Assembly (NCBI RefSeq): GCF_027213965.1
Contig: NZ_JAPWGX010000002.1
Coordinates: forward strand, 562,412 to 626,411
DNA: 64,000 bases
Source: Maritalea porphyrae
GTDB taxonomy: Bacteria; Pseudomonadota; Alphaproteobacteria; Rhizobiales; Devosiaceae
Direction: 5' to 3'
The notes under the pieces were generated by a model, which saw nothing but the letters and a program-made list of their open reading frames with translations, did not search any database and was not told where the DNA came from. Shown here piece by piece: positions 29,520 to 38,158 of this stretch. The first letter of the stretch is position 1, and each line of letters begins with the position of its first letter. A program made the position numbers and the translations under genes.

Positions 29520-29798
29520 CTAGAATGGTTCAGAGAGTTCCACTTGCAGGGTCTGCTTGTCCATCACACAAACATGTCGCCCCTTGGCTGTGTAAACAAT
29601 AGAAACGCCGTAACTTTGGGTACCAAACAGGTCAATTTCGATCAAACTATCCTCCCCTGCGTTTGCTGCCTTTTTGCATTTTTCCAACAAAGTTTGACGA
29701 AATTCTTCCCATGCATCATCGCTACTGGCACCTGCCGTGCCAACGATTGCCATGCTCACCAACATTAGCGACGCCAAAGCCCGTCTTAGGTATCTCAT
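29520..29798 (-). CDS. Small exported protein of unknown function
   Basis: A 92-aa protein with a clear Sec-type signal peptide: basic start MRYLRR, hydrophobic core LASLMLVSMAIVG and a likely cleavage site near TAGAS-S (about residue 25). The mature part of some 67 residues is acidic and has two Cys residues (in LEKCKKAAN and GRHVCVMDK) that could form a disulfide in the periplasm. No family is recognised. It stands alone, downstream of the ScfR-like regulator on the same strand and 89 nt upstream of the OlsB-like gene. Coding is supported by the signal peptide and a normal codon pattern. Confidence 0.7.
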   Translation of the reverse strand: MRYLRRALASLMLVSMAIVGTAGASSDDAWEEFRQTLLEKCKKAANAGEDSLIEIDLFGTQSYGVSIVYTAKGRHVCVMDKQTLQVELSEPF

Positions 29799-29824
29799 GC
29801 CGATGTCCTTATAGTGTGCGCTTC

Positions 29825-31243
29825 TTAGCTCATTTTAGCATAGAGATTTTCCGGTTTTGTCGCACTATCAATTTGGAATCGATGGTCTGCGGGCGGGTGA
29901 GCCCTTTGACCGCATTCAAGGCGCGGACAAATACGGCAGCCAACACCAATTGGCACCACTTGGGAAAGATTTTTTAAATCAACCCCTTCGGAGTAGATCA
30001 TCTCTTTTGCATGCGAAATATGACACCCCAAACCAATTGAAAGGTGACGGCGCGGCGCATTGTGACGATAGCCGCCTTTTGCAATAGACTTTGCGATGCA
30101 GAAATAAGATTCGCCGTCGGGCATTTGCGAGATTTGAATGTTGATCTTTTCGGGCTGCAAAAAGGCTGAATAGATGTTCCAGCGCGGGCAAGCGCCTGAA
30201 TGGCGCGGAATATGAATGCCGGACAAGGAAAAGCGTTTTGATATATTGCCCGCAATATCTGTGCGCACCAAATGTAAAGGAATGCCTTGTGCGCCTGCGC
30301 GCTGCAAGGTGGTCATGCGGTGGCAAACTTGCTCAAAGCTGGCATTGAAGCGTCGCGATAGGCGCTCAACGTCATAGCGGTAGTCTCGGCATGCCGCCAA
30401 AAAAGGCGCGTAAGGCATGACCAAAGCGGCAGCGAAGTAGGAAGCCAGAACATTCTTCGCCAAAATGGGGGCATCCCCTTCTGGCAAGTTCGACTGATCC
30501 ACGATGGCTTCTATTTCATGTTCCGCTGTGAGCAGCGCGGCGCGATGCGCCATGGAGAAAAGCGCAGATTCTGGACTTAGAATATCTGAAATAAAAAGTT
30601 TGTTGGTTGCTTCGTCGAGCTTTTGGGCGATACCCGCAGGCAATGATGCCATTTTGCACTCAAGACCAAAAACATTTGCTAAATATGTTTTCAACCCCAT
30701 TTCAAAATTGTCAGAAGCATGGTCAACATCGTGACGCACCCGTTCGGCTGATGCTTCCAGGGTCGGGAAATGGTTGGCATTTTCTTGTATGAAATCTGAA
30801 ATTGCTTCCGTGGCCATATGGTAGCCGGTGGTTGAGGGCTCTTGATGCCTATCACTTGTACCCGATGAATTGCCCGAACGCACTTCTTGGAATTTATCAA
30901 ACAGACGCAAAATGGCGCGTGAAGCCGATGGGTTGGAAAAAGCCAGATCGCGAATCTCGTGATTGGTCAGGTCGGCGTCGGCAAAAATGTCATCGCCGAA
31001 CAATTCCATCAAATCTCCGACCAATTGGCCTTCGTCACTCTCCACCAGCTCACCCGGTTCAATACCAAAATGTCCGGCGAGTTTAAAAAGCAGGGGCACG
31101 GTGATGTTGCGCCGATTGTGTTCAAGCAGGTTCAAATAGCTCGCGGAAATGCCCAGAGCTGAGGCCAAATCCGCCTGGCTGACATGCTTTTGCCGCCGTA
31201 AGCGCCTGATTTTACCACCTATTTGTGGGCCGGACTTTTCCAT
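29825..31243 (-). CDS. ScfR/RamB-type transcriptional regulator (XRE, IrrE-like and DUF2083 regions)
   Basis: A 472-aa regulator of the short-chain fatty acid / RamB group, which controls glyoxylate-shunt and acyl-CoA genes. Residues 9-65 form an XRE helix-turn-helix (GKIRRLRRQKHVSQADLASA). The middle part is IrrE/DUF955-like but carries no HEXXH zinc motif, the corresponding segment reading SMAHRAALLTAEHEIEA. The C-terminal DUF2083-like region is rich in Cys, ending GVGCRICPRLECGQRAHPP, possibly binding metal or an Fe-S cluster. It is transcribed divergently from a small gene and aceA, and five CTTTAC motifs fill the gap between them, consistent with acting on its own and the aceA promoters. 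Confidence 0.85.
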   Translation of the reverse strand: MEKSGPQIGGKIRRLRRQKHVSQADLASALGISASYLNLLEHNRRNITVPLLFKLAGHFGIEPGELVESDEGQLVGDLMELFGDDIFADADLTNHEIRDLAFSNPSASRAILRLFDKFQEVRSGNSSGTSDRHQEPSTTGYHMATEAISDFIQENANHFPTLEASAERVRHDVDHASDNFEMGLKTYLANVFGLECKMASLPAGIAQKLDEATNKLFISDILSPESALFSMAHRAALLTAEHEIEAIVDQSNLPEGDAPILAKNVLASYFAAALVMPYAPFLAACRDYRYDVERLSRRFNASFEQVCHRMTTLQRAGAQGIPLHLVRTDIAGNISKRFSLSGIHIPRHSGACPRWNIYSAFLQPEKINIQISQMPDGESYFCIAKSIAKGGYRHNAPRRHLSIGLGCHISHAKEMIYSEGVDLKNLSQVVPIGVGCRICPRLECGQRAHPPADHRFQIDSATKPENLYAKMS

Positions 31244-31267
31244 ATTGGCCTCCCGCTGCGCTTGTAA

Positions 31268-31377
31268 ACTTTACAAGACTTTACAAAAACGATTGATGTA
31301 CTTTACTGAACTTTACAGCTTAACACCTTGATTTATCGAATTATCTTGCAATTCGACGCCAAATGTCAAATCTTTAC
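31268..31377. promoter_or_regulatory. Cluster of CTTTAC motifs, candidate operators for the ScfR/RamB-like regulator
   Basis: CTTTAC occurs five times in 110 bp: 31269, 31279, 31301, 31311 and 31372 (start positions, plus strand). The first two and the next two are spaced exactly 10 bp, so each pair presents both copies on one helix face. The first copy is also part of an inverted repeat CTTGTAAA-CTTTACAAG (31261-31277). RamB of Corynebacterium binds an AACTTTGCAAA-type site upstream of aceA, which resembles these. Binding here is an inference. Confidence 0.6.
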
Positions 31378-31418
31378 ATCATCACTTCTCGGAACGGTTC
31401 CGGGAGACGGAGGAAAAC

Positions 31419-31661
31419 ATGACACATACAATCGATAACCGGCAGAACACGCAAGACGAATATATCACCATTATTGCGCGTACCGTTGCAGACGCGATGC
31501 GCCAGTTTAAAGCCAAAGGACTTGATAAGTTGGGCTTTGCGATTGTGGGTCCTGTCGACAAGCACCAATTCTCGCTAGCCGAAGGCGACGAAATCGCAAC
31601 AGACATGTTTGATGGCAACCCTATGATTGCCGCAACATTTCGACGCAGCCTCGCGCAGTAG
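31419..31661 (+). CDS. Small protein of unknown function encoded upstream of aceA
   Basis: An 80-aa soluble, acidic protein with no signal peptide or membrane segment; no family is recognised. It starts at an ATG with a strong Shine-Dalgarno (GGAGG, 31410-31414) 4-5 nt upstream. The reading frame has sensible composition (EYITIIARTVADAMRQFKAK; GFAIVGPVDKHQF). It lies 113 bp upstream of aceA in the same orientation and directly downstream of the CTTTAC cluster, so it is likely the first gene of an aceA operon. A role in glyoxylate-shunt control is possible but unsupported by sequence. The longer antisense frame here is rejected. Confidence 0.7.
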   Translation: MTHTIDNRQNTQDEYITIIARTVADAMRQFKAKGLDKLGFAIVGPVDKHQFSLAEGDEIATDMFDGNPMIAATFRRSLAQ

Positions 31662-31774
31662 CGCCATCTACTCTCTTTAATCCCTTTCCCTTCTAACCCT
31701 CCAACGCTCCTTGGTTCGATCTTTTCGGGTCGCGCCAAGGGACGGCGGAGCTTTATTAAAATTCAAATAGGATC

Positions 31775-33067
31775 ATGGCCATGCTTGACCGCAACAAAAA
31801 TCAATTCGCAACCCCTGAGTGGGCACCTGACCGCTGGGACAATATTGCACGTACATACACCCCCGAAGATGTTGCCAAATTGGCAGGTTCTTTGCCGATC
31901 AAATACTCTTTGGCCGAAAATGGCGCGAAGAAGCTCTGGGAACTGCTGCATACTGAAGATTATGTGCCAACATTGGGCACCTTTACAGGCAACCAAGCGG
32001 TGCAACAGATCAAAGCGGGCTTGAAGGCTATTTACCTTTCTGGCTGGCAAGTTGCGGCAGACGCCAACAACTCTGGCAATATGTACCCGGACCAAAGCCT
32101 ATATCCAGCTGATAGTGTTCCAGCTGTTGTTAAACGCATCAACAAAGCGTTGCAGCGTGCAGACCAAATTCAAACCATGGAAAAGCTTTCAGGCGAAGAA
32201 ACGACTGACCTTGATTTCTTTGCGCCGATTATCGCTGACGCGGAAGCCGGCTTTGGTGGCCAATTGAACGCTTTTGAATTGATGAAGGGTATGATTGAAG
32301 CGGGCGCTGCGGCGGTTCACTTTGAAGATCAACTTGCATCTGAAAAGAAATGTGGCCACTTGGGCGGCAAGGTTTTGGTGCCGACAAAAACATTCGTTCG
32401 CACATTGAACGCGGCGCGTTTGGCGGCCGATGTTTTGGGCGTACCGACCTTGATTATGGCACGGACCGACGCTGAAGCTGCGCGTTTGATCACCTCAGAT
32501 GTTGATGAGTATGATGCGCCATTTGTTACGGGCGAACGCACTGAAGAAGGCTTTTACCGCCTGAAAGGCGGGTTTGATGCAGCCATCGCACGTGGCCTTG
32601 CCTATGCACCTTATGCCGATCTGATCTGGTGTGAAACTTCAACACCAAACTTGGATGATGCACGTCGTTTCGCCGAGGCAGTTAAGAAGGAATTCCCAGA
32701 CCAAATGCTGGCGTACAACTGTTCGCCGTCATTTAACTGGGCCAAGCATATGGACGAAACTCAAATGGCCAAATTCCAGGGTGAATTGGGCGCGATGGGA
32801 TATAAATACCAATTCATCACCTTGGCCGGTTTCCATAATCTAAGCTACACGACCTTTGATTTGGCAAGCCGATACAAAGAGCGTGGCATGGCCGCATACT
32901 CAGAACTGCAACAGGCGGAATTTGGCGCAGAAAGCCGCGGCTTCTCTGCAACACGGCACCAGCGTGAAGTTGGCACGAGCTACTTTGACGCGGTTTCAAT
33001 GGCGGTTAGCCAAGGCAATAGCTCCACAACTGCCATGGCTGAATCCACTGAAACAGCTCAATTCTAG
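31775..33067 (+). CDS. aceA: Isocitrate lyase
   Basis: A 430-aa isocitrate lyase, which cleaves isocitrate to glyoxylate and succinate in the glyoxylate shunt, allowing growth on acetate and fatty acids. The catalytic signature KKCGH is at residues 191-195 with Cys193 as the active-site base, and the metal-binding segment [15 protein letters not shown] lies at about 148-162. The C-terminal [18 protein letters not shown] is also conserved. ATGs at 31775 and 31781 are both possible starts; AGGA precedes the first. It is probably regulated by the divergent ScfR/RamB-like protein. A strong terminator follows. No malate synthase gene is in the window. Confidence 0.97.
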   Translation: MAMLDRNKNQFATPEWAPDRWDNIARTYTPEDVAKLAGSLPIKYSLAENGAKKLWELLHTEDYVPTLGTFTGNQAVQQIKAGLKAIYLSGWQVAADANNSGNMYPDQSLYPADSVPAVVKRINKALQRADQIQTMEKLSGEETTDLDFFAPIIADAEAGFGGQLNAFELMKGMIEAGAAAVHFEDQLASEKKCGHLGGKVLVPTKTFVRTLNAARLAADVLGVPTLIMARTDAEAARLITSDVDEYDAPFVTGERTEEGFYRLKGGFDAAIARGLAYAPYADLIWCETSTPNLDDARRFAEAVKKEFPDQMLAYNCSPSFNWAKHMDETQMAKFQGELGAMGYKYQFITLAGFHNLSYTTFDLASRYKERGMAAYSELQQAEFGAESRGFSATRHQREVGTSYFDAVSMAVSQGNSSTTAMAESTETAQF

Positions 33068-33151
33068 CGTTTGGGCGCTAAAAAGAATTCCAACTCTTAA
33101 GAGTTTGGCGCACGTCCCCACTTTAGTCGTGCCAAGCTTGTTGGAACACTG

Positions 33152-33181
33152 AAACCGACGGGTTCGCTCGTCGGTTTTTTA
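33152..33181 (+). terminator. Rho-independent terminator of aceA
   Basis: The stem CCGACG / CGTCGG (33155-33174) encloses GGTTCGCT, is flanked upstream by AAA and followed by six Ts. It lies 85 nt after the aceA stop, just past the end of the convergent GNAT gene. Confidence 0.8.
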
Positions 33182-33583
33182 CTGCGCGTATTTGGCCATG
33201 CCGACTGATTTAGGCGCCGTTTCGTGAAAGCCAAACTTCTTATAAAGCTCATTGGCAGTGCCATCCGCAAAAAGGTTGATGAAAGCTCCAGTAGGTAGAT
33301 TCTGGTCGATATAGTCCATCAGTTCTTGCATGACACGACGACCAAGTCCTTTGCCTTGATGGTCCGGGTGAACAGCAATGTCGCAGACTTGCACGAAGCA
33401 TCCACCGTCACCCACCAAGCGACCCATTGCGAGCAAATTTCCATGAGGATCTCGGACGGATACGCCAAATAAGGAGTTCGGCAACCCTCGGGCAGCGGCG
33501 TCCTCTGATTTTGGCGAAAGACCCGCGACAGCGCGCATCTGGCAATATTCTTGCACTGTCGGGATTTGATGAACAACAATCAT
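33179..33583 (-). CDS. GNAT-family N-acetyltransferase
   Basis: A 134-aa single-domain acetyltransferase of the GNAT fold. The acetyl-CoA motif is DIAVHPDHQGKGLGRRVMQE (motif A, with HQGKGLG), and the C-terminal part shows NELYKKFGF. The strands GVSVRDPHGNLLAMGRLVGD precede it. The ATG at 33583 (MIVVHQIPTVQEY) is chosen because GAGGA lies about 9 nt upstream; a frame extension to 33631 is possible but has no ribosome site. Acceptor substrate is unknown. It is convergent with aceA, whose terminator abuts its stop codon. Confidence 0.85.
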   Translation of the reverse strand: MIVVHQIPTVQEYCQMRAVAGLSPKSEDAAARGLPNSLFGVSVRDPHGNLLAMGRLVGDGGCFVQVCDIAVHPDHQGKGLGRRVMQELMDYIDQNLPTGAFINLFADGTANELYKKFGFHETAPKSVGMAKYAQ

Positions 33584-33682
33584 ATATTCAGTCGTCCTCT
33601 CCTTGATATTTATATGTTGGAGCAAATCCACAGTTCACCATTTGCAAGGAGATAGATCGACCCATCCAATTTTACTGAACCG

Positions 33683-35455
33683 CTATGAAACTTGGGATGA
33701 CTCAAAAAGCGTGCCAATATCTTCTTCATCAAACATTTTGTCGTCTTTGAGTTGCGAGCATTTTACGACTTGGTTTCGGCCTGCCGATTTGGCGCTATAG
33801 AGTGCATCGTCAGCTGATCGCATCAGCGATTGGGGCAAGTTTCCGTCACTTGGGTACATCGCAATTCCCGCAGAAATTGTGATCCTAGGAAGTTGCTTGC
33901 TACCATAGCGCACTGCGATGTTTTCAATCATTTTGCGCAGTTTTTCCATGCGCATTAGAGCCCCTTCCTCGGTCACGGCATCAAGTAGAATGGAAAACTC
34001 CTCCCCCCCGACACGGAAGGCATAATCGTTGCCTTCAAACTCCGACAACAATGCCTCTGCAACTGCTCTGAGCACCATATCGCCTGCATCGTGGCCATGA
34101 TTATCATTGAACTTTTTGAAGTGATCCACATCAAATGAGGCCAGCGCAAAGGTTTCTTTATTTCGCTCTGCAACAGCAATTTGATTGCGCGCGACATCAA
34201 AGAAATGGCGACGATTGTATAGTCCTGTAAGCGGGTCTCTGATTGATTGGCTAAGAAGTTCGTCGCGCAGCCTTACGTTGGCGATCGCCAAGCTGATTTG
34301 CTCTGCACAAGTTTGGGCAAGTTCAAAAAGCTCAGCAATCTTTGCTGCATTGTTTGCGGTGCGATGCAAATCGATGTGCAACAAACCAATGGTATCGCCA
34401 TGGGCAATAATCGGAATGCAAAAATAGACGCTGTCATCGTCAAAATGATTGTGTGAGCAACTGAAATGGATGTCGTCTAACCCATATGTGTAGGCTCTCC
34501 CGCGCCTCAACCCCCAGCAATCATCTGGAGCAATTTCGGTATTGTGCTCGGCCCCATTCCAACTGCACGACCCTTCAAGCACATCGCGGGAGTTTGAATA
34601 GATGTAGATGCTGCCAGAGCTTTCGGGCAGCAATTGTTCAAGTATCGTTGTCGTGATCCTAAATAGTTCAGCCATAGACTTACTTGACTGCATCCATTCA
34701 CTTAACTGCGACAAAAGCTGTACTTCCTTGCTGCGCAGAAGATCGCGTTCAAGAACGGACCTTTCCTTTTCACGTTGTGCCGAATTGAAGGCTGCAACAC
34801 GCGCTTGATAAGTGCGAGAGGCGTGCCATGCAATCAAAATGGTTAGTGAAATGAGTGCGAACACAATCACGGCTGCAGATGTAATGCGAATTTTGTTTAC
34901 GTTGACTTGATCGGTGACATCTAGAAACGTTTCCAAAACCCCTTTAAATTTTCCATCGTGCAAAATCGGAATATAGTCTGTGATGATAAGTCTGCTCTCG
35001 GTAGAGCTGTAGTTTTCGCCAAGGTGGTCTAGGTCAAAATTTTCGATTTCTGCAACCGTTACAGACTCATATGTTTGAACTGGTTTGCCATGCGACACCT
35101 TGTGCAAGAAAAATGGTGAATCTGTTATGTCCGGTGCTTGCACGAGGCCCGATGTGTAAAATGCAATCCCCTTCTGGTCGAACAATGTGACCTGAAACGC
35201 GTCTGAGGAGATCGCAAAGTGATCGAGCGCCAGCTTTTCCGCGTCCGAAAGCGTAGCGGTCGCAAATGCTTTATCACTATCCTCCAGGAGACTCAAAACC
35301 CGAACTTGCCAACGTTTGGCTGCACTGTGTGCTTCAATCGTCACAAAATACCGCGAAAGGCCATCAGGCAGGAACCAAATAACGGACGAACAACCAATCA
35401 GATAAATAAGTACAAGAATACCAGTCTTTAATTGTTTTCTTAGGTTGTTCGACAT
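33683..35455 (-). CDS. Membrane-bound sensor diguanylate cyclase (GAF-GGDEF)
   Basis: About 590 aa from the ATG at 35455 (an in-frame GTG at 35530 would add 25). A first membrane helix (TGILVLIYLIGCSSVIWFLP) is followed by a periplasmic sensor region of about 150 residues, a second helix (SAAVIVFALISLTILIAWHA), a coiled linker, a GAF domain containing DDCWGLRRGRAY, and a C-terminal GGDEF domain. The active-site motif is GGEEF, so c-di-GMP synthesis is likely. The inhibitory I-site is altered: RxxD is replaced by EGND, so feedback inhibition by product is probably lost. The signal sensed is unknown. It stands between the GNAT and dinB-like genes. Confidence 0.9.
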   Translation of the reverse strand: MSNNLRKQLKTGILVLIYLIGCSSVIWFLPDGLSRYFVTIEAHSAAKRWQVRVLSLLEDSDKAFATATLSDAEKLALDHFAISSDAFQVTLFDQKGIAFYTSGLVQAPDITDSPFFLHKVSHGKPVQTYESVTVAEIENFDLDHLGENYSSTESRLIITDYIPILHDGKFKGVLETFLDVTDQVNVNKIRITSAAVIVFALISLTILIAWHASRTYQARVAAFNSAQREKERSVLERDLLRSKEVQLLSQLSEWMQSSKSMAELFRITTTILEQLLPESSGSIYIYSNSRDVLEGSCSWNGAEHNTEIAPDDCWGLRRGRAYTYGLDDIHFSCSHNHFDDDSVYFCIPIIAHGDTIGLLHIDLHRTANNAAKIAELFELAQTCAEQISLAIANVRLRDELLSQSIRDPLTGLYNRRHFFDVARNQIAVAERNKETFALASFDVDHFKKFNDNHGHDAGDMVLRAVAEALLSEFEGNDYAFRVGGEEFSILLDAVTEEGALMRMEKLRKMIENIAVRYGSKQLPRITISAGIAMYPSDGNLPQSLMRSADDALYSAKSAGRNQVVKCSQLKDDKMFDEEDIGTLFESSQVS

Positions 35456-35689
35456 GTTGACAACGGCCCACATTTTCTTCGTGCAAGACATCAACATATC
35501 GGCAATTGATTTACATAAAGTTCCGCTCACTTTGAGACTTTAGCAACAAATGCTGGCGGCAAATGCATTCTACGTCGACAATAGATGTGCAAATTCATGC
35601 GATCTACCAACATCGAAATGCGAACGCTGGTGCAGTGCGCCAACCGAAAGAAACTGAACAGGTCAAAGAATGGATAATTTGATCAAAGT

Positions 35690-36229
35690 TCAAAAGTTAA
35701 ACAAGTCCGCTTCCTCTAAACTAAGCTCTTCCAAGTCTTTCGCTCGGTCAGATCGATCGGCCCGAAACATAAATTCATCCAATTGTGGGGGTACAACAGA
35801 AGTGCCTGCAAACATGGCATGAGCTTGCCCGCGATGATGAATTTGATGTTGAAAAAGGTGAGGCAAAACATTGCCCAAAGGCTCTTCATATCGCAACAGG
35901 TTGACGGGTTTGGACAGCGCATCTTCTGTCAATTGTTCGCAAAAACGGATCAAGCGTAGATCAACGGCCCGCTGCTCCGCTTTTAGCGTTAAAGCGTCAT
36001 CGAATGGTTCTTCTGGGTCCCAAGCTTTTGCACCCAATGTGCCGCCTTCTAATGCATCAACATAATACCAATCTACAGTGATGTTATGATTGAGTGTTTT
36101 GCTGATTGAGGGGAAAAAGCTTGTGCCTTTGGCCTCAAATTCTCCGGGCTGCAGGTTTTCAGCCGCGCTGAGCAGGCGATGATTGGCCAGCAAATTATTG
36201 TAAGCGAGTTGATGATAGATCTTGAGCAT
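35690..36229 (-). CDS. DinB-family protein (putative metal-dependent hydrolase/transferase)
   Basis: A 179-aa four-helix-bundle protein of the DinB/YfiT-like superfamily. Three metal-ligand histidines typical of DinB proteins can be proposed: one in SKTLNHNITVDW and two in HLFQHQIHHRGQAHAM. Some members are thiol-dependent transferases; the DinB of Bacillus is DNA-damage induced, but no such control is visible here. It begins 9 nt after the yifB stop codon, so the two are probably co-transcribed. Substrate is unknown. Confidence 0.82.
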   Translation of the reverse strand: MLKIYHQLAYNNLLANHRLLSAAENLQPGEFEAKGTSFFPSISKTLNHNITVDWYYVDALEGGTLGAKAWDPEEPFDDALTLKAEQRAVDLRLIRFCEQLTEDALSKPVNLLRYEEPLGNVLPHLFQHQIHHRGQAHAMFAGTSVVPPQLDEFMFRADRSDRAKDLEELSLEEADLFNF

Positions 36230-36238
36230 ATCAAATCC

Positions 36239-37756
36239 TTAGGTCCCGAACCCTATGCGATAACCCAAAGCTTCTGCAATATGTGATTTTTTGATCGGCT
36301 CTGATCCGCCCAAATCTGCCAAGGTGCGCGCAACCTTTAAAACACGATGATAGGCGCGGGCGGAAAGGGAGAATTTTTCGGCCGCTTGCACCAAAAGCTT
36401 TTTGCTTTCTGCGTCCGGCTGGGCCACTTGCTCAATTACTTTGGCACTTGTCGCGGCATTATTGTAAACGCCTGCAACCCCCATTTGCATATAACGATCG
36501 TTCTGAATTTGGCGGGCACGCAGCACCCTTTTTGCCACGTTTTCGCTCGGTTCTGCCTCTCCCGGCTCAATCATGTCCAATGCGGTGACTGCTGGCACAT
36601 CTATTCGAATATCGATCCGGTCCAAAAACGGTCCTGAGATTCTTGCTTGATAGTCACCCGCACAACGCTCACCGCGTCTGCACGTATGGCCGGGGGACCC
36701 CGCCATCCCACATTTACACGGATTCATGGCCGCCACCAATTGCACCCTTGAGGGGTAAACCACGCGGTGATTGGCGCGGGCGATCACGGTTTCCCCACTT
36801 TCTAGGGGTTGGCGCAACCCATCGATGACCTGGGGGGCAAATTCGGGTAATTCGTCTAAAAACAAAACCCCATTATGGGCTAAAGAGACTTCGCCGGGCC
36901 TAACCTTTAAGCCCCCGCCGATTAATGCTGCCATGGATGCAGAATGGTGCGGGGCACGAAACGGGCGTCTGTCTGAAAGGCGGCCCCCGGCAAGTTCCCC
37001 TGCAATAGACTGCACCATCGACACGTCGAGCAACTCGCGCGGATTGAGCGGTGGCAAAATTGACGGCAACCGCGCTGCCAACATAGATTTACCCGCACCC
37101 GGTGGCCCGATCATCAAGAAATTATGCCCGCCGGCAGCCGCCACTTCCAAGGCACGTTTTGCGCCTTCTTGTCCCTTGATTTCACTCAGGTCTGGGAAAG
37201 ATGCTGTTTGATCTCGACGCCGAGCAACGGGCCTTGCGCACAATTGGTTGCCTGTGAGGTGGTTGACCAAGGCCAAAAGGTTGACCGGGGCGATAATATT
37301 GAGGTCCTCGCCTGCCCACGCGGCTTCTGGCCCGCAATCTGCAGGGCAAATAAGCCCCAATTGCCGCCCTTCTGCAGAAACTGCTGCGGGTAGTGTACCC
37401 GCCACAGGGGAAATGCGGCCATCCAGCGCCAATTCCCCGAGCACCACATATTCGTCCAAACTATCGCTCGGAATAGCACCAATGGCAGCCATTAACCCCA
37501 GCGCGATGGGCAAATCGTAATGCGAGCCTTCTTTTGGCAAGTCGGCGGGGGCAAGATTGATGGTGATGCGTTTGGGGGGCAGTGACAGACCAGATGAGGT
37601 CAAGGCAGAGCGCACGCGCTCTTTGCTTTCGCCGACTGCTTTGTCCGGCAGCCCGACAATATTGAAGGCGGGCATGCCGTTGGCGACCTGCACTTGCACG
37701 TCTACCGGGAGCGCTTGAATTCCTTGAAAGGCAACGGTTTGAACGCGAGTTACCAT
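36239..37756 (-). CDS. YifB/ComM-family Mg-chelatase-like AAA+ ATPase
   Basis: A 505-aa protein of the YifB/ComM family. ComM in naturally competent bacteria is a branch-migration helicase acting in integration of transformed DNA; in others the role is open. The N-terminal Lon-S5-like domain is followed by an AAA+ core with Walker A GPPGAGKSMLAARLP, and HNGVLFLDELPEF as Walker B. A Cys cluster is visible (MNPCKCGMAGSPGHTCRRGERCAG). The ATG at 37756 (MVTRVQTVAFQGI) fits the family N-terminus and has AGGA 8 nt upstream; a start at 37792 is less likely. It lies just upstream of the dinB-like gene. Confidence 0.92.
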   Translation of the reverse strand: MVTRVQTVAFQGIQALPVDVQVQVANGMPAFNIVGLPDKAVGESKERVRSALTSSGLSLPPKRITINLAPADLPKEGSHYDLPIALGLMAAIGAIPSDSLDEYVVLGELALDGRISPVAGTLPAAVSAEGRQLGLICPADCGPEAAWAGEDLNIIAPVNLLALVNHLTGNQLCARPVARRRDQTASFPDLSEIKGQEGAKRALEVAAAGGHNFLMIGPPGAGKSMLAARLPSILPPLNPRELLDVSMVQSIAGELAGGRLSDRRPFRAPHHSASMAALIGGGLKVRPGEVSLAHNGVLFLDELPEFAPQVIDGLRQPLESGETVIARANHRVVYPSRVQLVAAMNPCKCGMAGSPGHTCRRGERCAGDYQARISGPFLDRIDIRIDVPAVTALDMIEPGEAEPSENVAKRVLRARQIQNDRYMQMGVAGVYNNAATSAKVIEQVAQPDAESKKLLVQAAEKFSLSARAYHRVLKVARTLADLGGSEPIKKSHIAEALGYRIGFGT

Positions 37757-37839
37757 CACTGGGTCCTGAAAAATCCTTAAGTATGTCTCCAAGGCTAGCA
37801 GCCAAATAGATAAGACACAAGAACATTTCAGGAACAGGT

Positions 37840-38070
37840 TTATTTATGCCTAGATGGCGAACTTGAATCCAACAATCCAATATCCCTGAGGAGGTGGGGG
37901 CTTAGGACAACCATGCGGTCATTGGGAATTTTTCGCCGCTCAGACTTGCTCAAGGCACGAAGCGAAAGCTTGCGCTTCGCCAAAAACTCTTTGGCCAGGC
38001 GAATGAGTGAAAGCCTAGACTTTGTTTGATAGGATTCACGTGGAACATCTGAAGCTATATTGCAGGTCAT
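37840..38070 (-). CDS. DUF1127-domain small protein
   Basis: A 76-aa basic protein ending in a DUF1127-like segment (DRMVVLSPHLLRDIGLLDSS). DUF1127 proteins are short, abundant in alphaproteobacteria, and some take part in RNA turnover or phosphate and carbon responses; no function is shown for this one. The ATG at 38070 is selected because AAAGGAGAT lies 6-7 nt upstream; in-frame upstream codons to 38139 lie across that ribosome site. It is divergent from the LysR gene with an 88-bp gap. Confidence 0.8.
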   Translation of the reverse strand: MTCNIASDVPRESYQTKSRLSLIRLAKEFLAKRKLSLRALSKSERRKIPNDRMVVLSPHLLRDIGLLDSSSPSRHK

Positions 38071-38158
38071 TTTGATCTCCTTTGTTGACATAGGATGACG
38101 CGCTTTAGGGTTGTTGACCAACAAAAGCTCAGCTACCATGCATAAGGAGATTTTATGT

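Noticed and set aside
31382-31738. A 118-codon minus-strand frame opposite the small gene before aceA
   Set aside because: The plus-strand frame has GGAGG before its ATG and a normal protein composition; the minus frame is Ser/Arg-rich and lacks a ribosome site.
31705-31745. TCCTTGG ... CCAAGGGA stem between the small gene and aceA
   Set aside because: The loop is about 20 nt and no T tract follows; a regulatory role cannot be supported beyond chance pairing.
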